A stretch of DNA of 64,000 bases from Saccopteryx bilineata. Taxonomy: Eukaryota > Chordata > Mammalia > Chiroptera > Emballonuridae. The stretch is taken from positions 90,862,740 to 90,926,739 of the forward strand of contig NC_089491.1 in assembly GCF_036850765.1 (NCBI RefSeq), in the 5' to 3' direction. A program made the translations under genes and the position numbers. The notes under the pieces are model-generated. The model searched no databases. It saw only the letters and a program-made list of their open reading frames with translations, and was not told the origin of the DNA. This document shows, one piece after another, positions 57,398 through 64,000 of this stretch. Positions within the stretch are counted from its first letter, which is position 1. Each line of letters opens with the position of its first letter.

Positions 57398-57680
57398 TAT
57401 TTTCTAATATTTTAATTGAATTACTGAGGTGACACTGGTTAACAAAATTATACAGGTTTCAGGTGTGCGATTCTATAACACACCTCTGTTACCATATTGT
57501 GTGTTCACCTCACCCCCAGTCAAGTGTTTGTCCATCATCATTATCCTCCCTATATCCTCCTCAAACCTCCCCCGTTGTCACCAGACTGTTGTCTGTGTCC
57601 ATAAGATTTTTTCCTCTTCCTTTTTGCTTTTTTTGTTCAATACATCCACTTCCTCACATAGCCCCCACTCCAACAGCTTT
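57398..57680 (-). mobile_element. LINE-1 3'UTR tail
   Basis: 'tgaggtgacactggttaacaaa', 'ttatacaggtttcaggtgtg' and 'gtgtgttcacctcacccccag' are the antisense of an L1 3' end. It interrupts an older antisense sequence whose parts at 57285-57395 and 57681-57850 read like an old L1/HAL1-type element. Confidence 0.8.
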
Positions 57681-57868
57681 TGACCATATTTATAGCAGTT
57701 GTTTTAAAATTCTTATCTGCTAATTTCATCATCTCTGTCACTTATGAATTTGTTTTTATTTACTGATGATTTTTCTTTTGGTCATACATCACATATCTTG
57801 CTTCTCTTCATGTATAGTAATATTTTTAATGAATGTTTTTGAGTTTTGAATTTTTTCTGTCTTTCTTT

Positions 57869-58045
57869 CTTTATTTTTTTATTTATTCATTTTAGAGAGG
57901 AGAGAGACAGAGAGAGAGAAGGGGGGGAGGAGCTGGAAGCATCAACTCCCATATGTGCCTTGACCAGGCAAGCCTAGGGTCTCGAACCAGCGACCTCAGC
58001 ATTTCCAGGTTGACGCTTTATCCACTGCGCCACCACAGGTCAGGC
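57869..58045 (-). mobile_element. ~180-bp tRNA-derived SINE ('gcctgacctgtggtgg' family)
   Basis: T-rich tail, GA-rich body and the head 'cctgacctgtggtggcgcag' on the minus strand. The 17-bp TSD TTTTTCTGTCTTTCTTT lies at 57852-57868 and 58046-58062. Confidence 0.95.
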
Positions 58046-58062
58046 TTTTTCTGTCTTTCTTT

Positions 58063-58714
58063 AAAAATAACCAAACTTTTTCTATAGGCAATTAAGAAAT
58101 TTGGGAGTTAACTTAATCCTTTCAAACCTGATGCAGAGTAGCCTTTAATTTAGTTATAGTTCAACCCTTTTATTAAGGTGAGGCATTCCTGTACTCTCTA
58201 CAGAATGTTTATGAAGGTCTGTCTGTTCTGACTGGACAGACTCCTAAATCTCTTTGTCCTGAGCAGACTAAGGGATAATTCACACTATAGCTCTCCAATA
58301 GATCTTAACTCAGCCTTGTAGAATTTCATCATGCATATGCACAGTTTAGTTTCCAGGAATAGGTTTCAGGGGACCCATATGTGCATTTTTGTAATTCGGC
58401 TTACCTCCTGCTCTGCAAATTTAGCCTGCCATGTCTTCCTATATTTTAATATCTGTTTTTTCAAATGATCAATGCTTCTTTATGTTCCTCCTCCAAGCAC
58501 TATAATCTGGAAAATACTCCCACATGGAAACCAAAGATAACTCCAAGTCTCTTCTTTTTCTGTTCCATTCTCTTATTAATCACAGTCTAATATTGCCCAT
58601 TATAAAATGTCTGGAATCAAATATTTCATGTACTTGCCCAGGGATCTGGCTGTTTAAGGTAGGAAGGCAAGTCAAGTTCCAGTTACATGACAATGACTGG
58701 AATTGGGAGCTCCT
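58063..58714. other. Unique sequence
   Basis: No gene or repeat recognised. Confidence 0.35.
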
Positions 58715-58734
58715 AAGTGTGTATGTGTGTGTGT

Positions 58735-58784
<50 letters not shown>

Positions 58785-58825
58785 GCACGAGCATGCATGC
58801 ACACACAAACACACACACACACACG
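58715..58825. repeat. (TG)n-(TA)n-(CA)n alternating purine-pyrimidine tract
   Basis: A TG-rich run (58719-58738) passes into about 20 TA units (58739-58778), then mixed GC/AT alternation and a CA run (to 58824). The TG and CA arms are complementary around the TA centre, so the block could fold on itself as well as form Z-DNA. Confidence 0.85.
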
Positions 58826-60080
58826 CATTGTCAGTCAGATACATACAATCATTTTATAATTTAAAAATTGGTCATTCCACATCTTTACCCAAAGTGAAGA
58901 TGACAATATAAGCTAATATTGAGGCAAAATATCATACATTTTATTTTTTCTATTGTTAGACACCAGAAATTTTGACATTGGGGAGATAGGGTGTTAAATT
59001 CTATATAACTATGATAGGTGAAAAATGCTCTTTAAGCCATATTTACTAGTTTGGTTAAAATAATTATTGTCTTCTTTCTGTTCCCAGCTCAATAATGTCA
59101 TTCTTCATGACTACAGCTAGTGCGTATCTGTGAAGTTGTGAAAAATGCAGGTTGGGCATCCAAGCAGAAACAGTATGTTGTCTTCGAAGCCAAATCTCCA
59201 GTGTACAGAGGAAGCATCTCAAAATCATGCACCAGGCTTCAGCACAATTCATAGCTCCTGACATTTTATAGACCAGGAAGATCCAAGCTTAACTAGTATA
59301 GAAAAAGTAATACATTTCCTTCTTTTTGTAGGAAGCTGCCTATAATATATCTTTGAAGACAGGGTTGAGATTATCATCATGTTCTTCTGTGGATAAATAT
59401 GGGAGTTCAGTTTCTGAGGCTGTGGTATAGTCTGCAGGCAATAAATTCACATAATGGTAAAAACATGCTACTTGTAGAGAAAAAACATGGGCAGTGTATA
59501 TTTCAGATCTATGCACTATAGTATGCTGATTTACAAAGATGGTTTCTCTGTACCTTATACATAGCAAACTCATATTTCCTGTATTAGAGTATGACTAATC
59601 CTCCAACTGTGATTTTTTGGGGGGGAATGAGGAAAGCATGGGTGCCAAACACACATATTCCCGTGAAGTGTGAGTAACGTTTAATGGCAGAAGGATGATA
59701 AGTAAGGACATCCAGGCTTAATGTTATCTACCTTATTGCTTTGGAATCTTGTCTTCTGATTTCTGTCTTTATAAACTCCACTTAATATTTTATTTCTGAA
59801 CAATAAAATTTCCAGAAATTTAAATTTTAAATTTCTGAAAATTTAAAATTTACTAATCAATAAAATTAGTTCCTGCAATTATCTTCCTTGGCAACAAGGA
59901 GCTCGCAGTAATGTGGTGATTTTATACCAACGGCTGAAAGTGTGGTATCAGCTAATGCCTCTTTTCAGAGGTGCTAGTGTGTATAGATCCTTAACTAGCT
60001 CATCAAGTTAGTGGAAAAATCACTGCAAAGTTCTAGACCCCAAATAGCTTTGCCACTCATATAAGCATAGGCCCATTACT
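58826..60080. other. Unique sequence with a short palindrome
   Basis: No gene recognised. A perfect palindrome (12-bp arms, 1-nt centre) lies at 59813-59837, 'cagaaatttaaa' with its complement. Confidence 0.45.
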
Positions 60081-60084
60081 TTAT

Positions 60085-60195
60085 TTTACACAATAAGTAA
60101 CATTTATCTAACATTTATTATGTGGCACGCATTATGCTAATGTTTAATATATACTCTATTTTACAGCCACAACAACCTTTCAAGTAGTCACGAAA
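60085..60195 (+). repeat. MIR/L2-like ancient repeat
   Basis: 'atctaacatttattatgtggcacgcattatgctaatg' and 'tattttacagccacaacaacc' follow the MIR/L2 core order. Confidence 0.6.
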
Positions 60196-61490
60196 TTGAA
60201 CTCATATTAGGCCATGAAAAGACAACGTGTGCTCAGTTGGGTGGCAGCATTACTGATATCATTGCACTGATAGCCACACTGACTTGGGAGCAGCTGGGTA
60301 CATAGCCTCTGCTTGCATCCAAGTGACTTCTGAATCAGTCTTGAAAACTGAGGGGAACCACTCAACAGTTGAGTAAAAGAATAAAAGAACACATTTCTTT
60401 CTTTTTCCTCTTCTTTGCACCAACACATTAATCTTGGTATAGCTATATATTCTTCTACTTTTAGGAGAAAGGGGTGAGTTCTCTTGGGGGTTGCTTCACG
60501 ATAGAGTCTGAATTGGCCGTTTTTATGTTATTTCAATTGACAGCCAAAAAGAAAAATTAAAAAATGAGAAATTAAATTTAATGTTATTTATAAAACACAG
60601 AGCCCAAATCTAAGAAATACAGTTTGCAAGCTTAGAACATAAAAATAAATAAAATGCAAATTTTGTCTTCAGTATGCTTCCAATTTGGCAGATGACAGCA
60701 GTAGGATACAATACAAAACTAACTATGCTTTAAAGAAAAATGTAAGAAAAGTTATATAATGGGCTCAGGAAAAATAAATAAAAATATAAAATCTTCCTGC
60801 TGAATTTAGAAATTCTTTAAGTTGCTTTTGAAATGAACTTTACAGTGAACCCAGTAAGTTAACTTGTAGAGCCCATGAACGAAAGTGTCAGATGGAGAAT
60901 GTGTGAGTTTACAGAGATAGAAATCTGGAAGAAATTTTCTACTAACTTAGAAAGTTTTCTAAGAGTTCAATATTCAAATGGATATATCAGCAGCCACACA
61001 TCTCAGATTTATAGTAAATGTTTAACTCTATTATGATTGGTTTATCTTATTTTCTATTATTAATCCTCCTAATTAGTCCTAACTTGGCAGATACACTCAA
61101 CAAATTGAGAAAAACTGCATTGCTTGTCACTGTTTAGTTTTTGTTTAAATTGTCCTGAATTCAAGGCCCTGCATTTGCTTCATTTATGTAAATATCAGAC
61201 ATAATACAACTATAGCTCCTGAACCAGGAAAATCCTGGTAAACACAATCACTATTTATCAAATTGTCAAATACGGTAAAGCTTCTAATATAATCAAAACT
61301 AACCATGAACTGCTAAACAATGGCACCTAGATAAAGCTTGTAATGATATTTGAAAGATATTAATCAAATAACTTTGATCAGCAAATATGCACTCTAAAAT
61401 ATCATGCTTAGGTCTACAAATATTGAGAGTGTGCAGACTACTTTCAGTAACCCTCAGAACCAAAACAACCTCTACTCTTAAGATTTGGTG
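60196..61490. other. AT-rich unique sequence
   Basis: No gene or repeat recognised. Confidence 0.35.
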
Positions 61491-61494
61491 CTTA

Positions 61495-61830
61495 TAAAGG
61501 AATAAGAAAAGGACAACAACCATATGATTTCACTCATATGTAAGATATAAAACAGAAAGAAATAAATGAACAAAGAAAACAAACATTTACAAACAAACAA
61601 AAAATAAATTCATGGATACAGGCAACAGAATAGTGGATATAAGAGAGCAAGGGGTGAGGAAGATGAAAGGTGGGAGAGGGTCAAAAACACGGTAAAAGAA
61701 GGAACCTAGGCTTTGGGTGTTGAGCACACACAGAGTGAACAGATGTCGTATTATACAGCTGTACACTTGAAATTTATACAATATTATTAACCAATGTTAC
61801 TCCAGTAATTTTTTTAAAGTAGCCCTTCAT
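61495..61830 (+). mobile_element. LINE-1 3' end
   Basis: 'accatatgatttcactcatatg' (just past ORF2), then 'gcaacagaatagtgg', 'ttgggtgttgagcacacac', 'acagctgtacacttgaaattt' and 'attattaaccaatgttactcc' are the 3'UTR and terminus of an old L1. Confidence 0.82.
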
Positions 61831-62915
61831 GTAGAGTGTAAAACAGTCACCCTTTTAGACTATATAGATTGTTTTTATATTACATTAATATTAGAAAAGA
61901 CATAATTTGGGGGAGCTAGGTGAAGGTTATAAGGGGTTTCTCTACATGATTTTTCAACATTTTGTAAATCTATAATTATTTTAAAGTAGAAAGGTAAAAC
62001 GTGAAATACTGATCTTCTAAGAATCGATGTTAAATATAACTGATGAGAAGAATTTGTACTTAAAGAAAGAAATAAAAACCCACAATAGTTTTCCCTCACC
62101 AGTTCATCTATAAAAAATGGTAGGTTCTACAAGAAGGTTCCAGTTAAGACAGGGTACAGAATACTGGTTGCCTTCATCCCCTGTCATTGAGCATATTATT
62201 TGAGCTGTTAACTGCACATCCGGACAAAGAGTTGTTTCTCCCTAGCATTACTTCTTTGGCAACATCGTAAAAACACTGCTTACTTTTTTCCTTCATGAGA
62301 ATGCTCTGGTTATTCTCGGAAGAACTTGCCCTCAAAGGCAAGGGCAAAGTGATTGGCAAAGGCTAAAGTAACTTACAGAGTGCAGAGCTGAAATGGAAAA
62401 ACAATGTAACTACCGAAACCCATGAGCCACTTTCATGACCTTAGAACATATCATGCTCAGTGAAGTTGCCAGTGCACCTCCTAGAGAGCTCTGGCTCACA
62501 TCTAAGGTCACATCTCAATGATGCAATTATGCACATGTTGCATTCTAGTCTTTAGTGCTAGATTTACGTCTGTAGCCAGGAACCATGGTAACACTAAAAC
62601 TGGCAAACACTTTGGAGCCCTCACTGAATTTTCTCTATTTATATAAACAACAGGCATAATACAACTATAGCTCCTAATTTGTAATGGTGCTGTTTCAGTC
62701 TGGCCCTTCCTACTTTTAAGTATTTATCAAAGTTACCTCAAGCTTCAGGTGGTTAAGAGCTAATTATTAATGCATATCAATTTTATAAAAAGTGTATCAC
62801 TACTTTATACAATGCTTTGGTAAGCGAGAAAAATATTAAATTATACCACTCAAATTGTGTTTTCATAGATGGCATAGGATTTTCTAATAACTTTATCTTC
62901 CTTTTTTCAGTTTTT
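61831..62915. other. Unique sequence
   Basis: No gene or repeat recognised. Confidence 0.35.
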
Positions 62916-62916
62916 T

Positions 62917-63110
62917 CCTCTTTTATTGAATTTAGTGGGGTGACACTAGTTAACATAATTATACTGGTTCCAGGCGCCCAAATCTACAACACATCTCTAT
63001 ACCCCATACTGTGTGTTCACCACTCCAAGTCCAGTCTTTGTCCATCACCATTCATCTCCCTATACCCTGTTCCACTTTCCCCCACCAAGGCAATCCCTAC
63101 AATTTTGTCT
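62917..63110 (-). mobile_element. LINE-1 3'UTR, 3' segment of a second twin-primed copy
   Basis: Antisense 3'UTR with T-rich start, 'tggggtgacactagttaaca', 'tatactggttccaggcgccc' and 'ctgtgtgttcaccactcc', reaching a junction near 63110 where orientation flips. Confidence 0.78.
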
Positions 63111-63275
63111 GTGATATTTACACAATGAAATACTATGTAGTCATAAAAAGAAGGAAATCTTACCTTTGATGCAACATGGGTGAACAAATCTGGAGATCAT
63201 TATGCTAAATGATATAAGCTAGTCAGAGAAAGACAAGTACCATATTATTTCACTCATATGCAAAATCTAACGAAC
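63111..63275 (+). mobile_element. LINE-1 ORF2 end, inverted segment of the second twin-primed copy
   Basis: 'acacaatgaaatactatgtag', 'attatgctaaatgatataagc' and 'ttatttcactcatatgc' are the sense end of ORF2. In L1 coordinates this is directly upstream of the antisense 3' segment to its left. Confidence 0.75.
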
Positions 63276-63279
63276 ATAC

Positions 63280-63905
63280 CTCATCTTTGTGACCAAGAAA
63301 CACAGCCCTGCTTCAGATTCCACCTCAGGTAGGGAAGGAGTTGAGGGGCAAATACCCTGACGGCTTCCTTCTCTCTGTCCTCTAATTTCCTATTGGTATC
63401 TGCCATTAGCTCAGCCCACTATTGCAATTAATAAATAGATTCAGGATGTGTGAATAATGCATGCTTGTTTGATAAAAATGTTAATATTCATTGTTCTACA
63501 ATCACTGTACATTTTCTGAAGGATGAAAGGAGCACAGTTCACTCCTGGTGTCTGAAAAAGCAAATAAAGAGATAAAGCAGCACAATAATCTAAAGTCACA
63601 GCCCCAAATTGCAAATAGTATACCAAAGGCATCTCAATGACATAGTTTTAAAGTATCTGAAGCCATTAAATCGGGATTTCTACTGAAATAATTAAGAAAT
63701 TTAGAATATCTGGTAAAAATGAAGACATGAATACTGGCAGTGCTCCAAACTAACGGCTATTAACACACTTCTCTGCTTCAATTATGCAGGTGAATGTGTA
63801 TGTGTGTATATGTGTTCATGTTTGTTTTCTCATCATCACGTCACTATTTTATCCCATTTCTTCCTGCTGTTAATCACTTTCATGATGTTTTACCAACACC
63901 AGGTA
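63280..63905. other. Unique sequence
   Basis: No gene or repeat recognised. Confidence 0.35.
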
Positions 63906-63907
63906 TA

Positions 63908-64000
63908 CTTTTTTTTTTTATTCATTTTAGAGAGGAGAGACAGAGACAGAGAGAGAAAGAAGTGGGGGAGGAGCTGGAAGCATCAACTCCCATATGTGCC
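63908..64000 (-). mobile_element. ~180-bp tRNA-derived SINE, cut by window end
   Basis: Poly-T, GA-rich body and 'catcaactcccatatgtgcc' match the copies at 54.5 and 57.9 kb. The tRNA head lies beyond the window. Confidence 0.85.

Noticed and set aside
58524..58911. Frames rich in Ile/Tyr and Cys/Val around 58.7 kb
   Set aside because: These are direct translations of TA and TG/CA repeats.

Overview
This window looks like a gene-free, repeat-rich stretch of a bat genome, most likely a horseshoe-bat-type (rhinolophoid) species. The lineage call rests on three abundant tRNA-derived SINE families I recognise from such bats. They are a ~370-bp family with a 'gccctgg...ggttcgattcccggccagggc' head, a ~180-bp family with a 'gcctgacctgtggtgg' head, and a ~330-bp family with a 'gcctgaccaggcggtgg' head. 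Several younger copies have clean 12-17 bp target-site duplications (TSDs). The species call is an inference from repeat families only. I found no host protein-coding exon, RNA gene, CRISPR array or operon-like arrangement. Nearly all long open reading frames lie inside transposable elements, in SINE tails or in simple repeats.

Layout. 1-3.47 kb: 5' part of a minus-strand LINE-1 with its promoter-proximal 5'UTR (CRE-like site, ~240-bp tandem units) and an ORF1 broken by one stop codon. 3.5-12.4 kb: old SINEs, MIRs and L1 tails plus an unusual nested hairpin at 6.4 kb. 12.5-26.5 kb: SINE insertions, a Tigger transposon at 16.4-17.1 kb with a fragment of CENP-B-like transposase, two hAT-type elements and long AT-rich unique sequence. 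26.5-27.8 kb: a 5'-truncated minus-strand L1 with TSD. 28.05-31.0 kb: a hAT MITE containing a complete but internally deleted minus-strand endogenous retrovirus (two 368-bp LTRs, ATTTC TSD, tRNA-Phe-type primer site). 33.8-34.1 kb: a small retrocopy of an unidentified polyadenylated transcript. 34.7-37.4 kb: hAT, Tigger/MER2-like and old L1 sequence. 39.4-50 kb: a multilayer L1 nest. An old L1 carrying a twin-priming inversion was later split by a long L1, which in turn carries a SINE, an inverted pair of LTR-like sequences and two younger L1 tails. 50-64 kb: SINEs nested in SINEs, an old minus-strand L1, a long alternating purine-pyrimidine tract, and a second small twin-primed L1.

The biology visible here is layered retrotransposition. 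L1 supplies the machinery, and SINEs and the retrocopy carry L1-type hallmarks (A-rich tails, 11-17 bp TSDs). Insertion order can be read from which element interrupts which. The points most worth follow-up are the retrovirus whose protease is fused by deletion to an envelope-tail-like segment, the two L1 inversions, the nested hairpin, the trimeric tRNA-like SINE, the inverted LTR pair and the unidentified retrocopy. I do not see convincing evidence of a new functional system.
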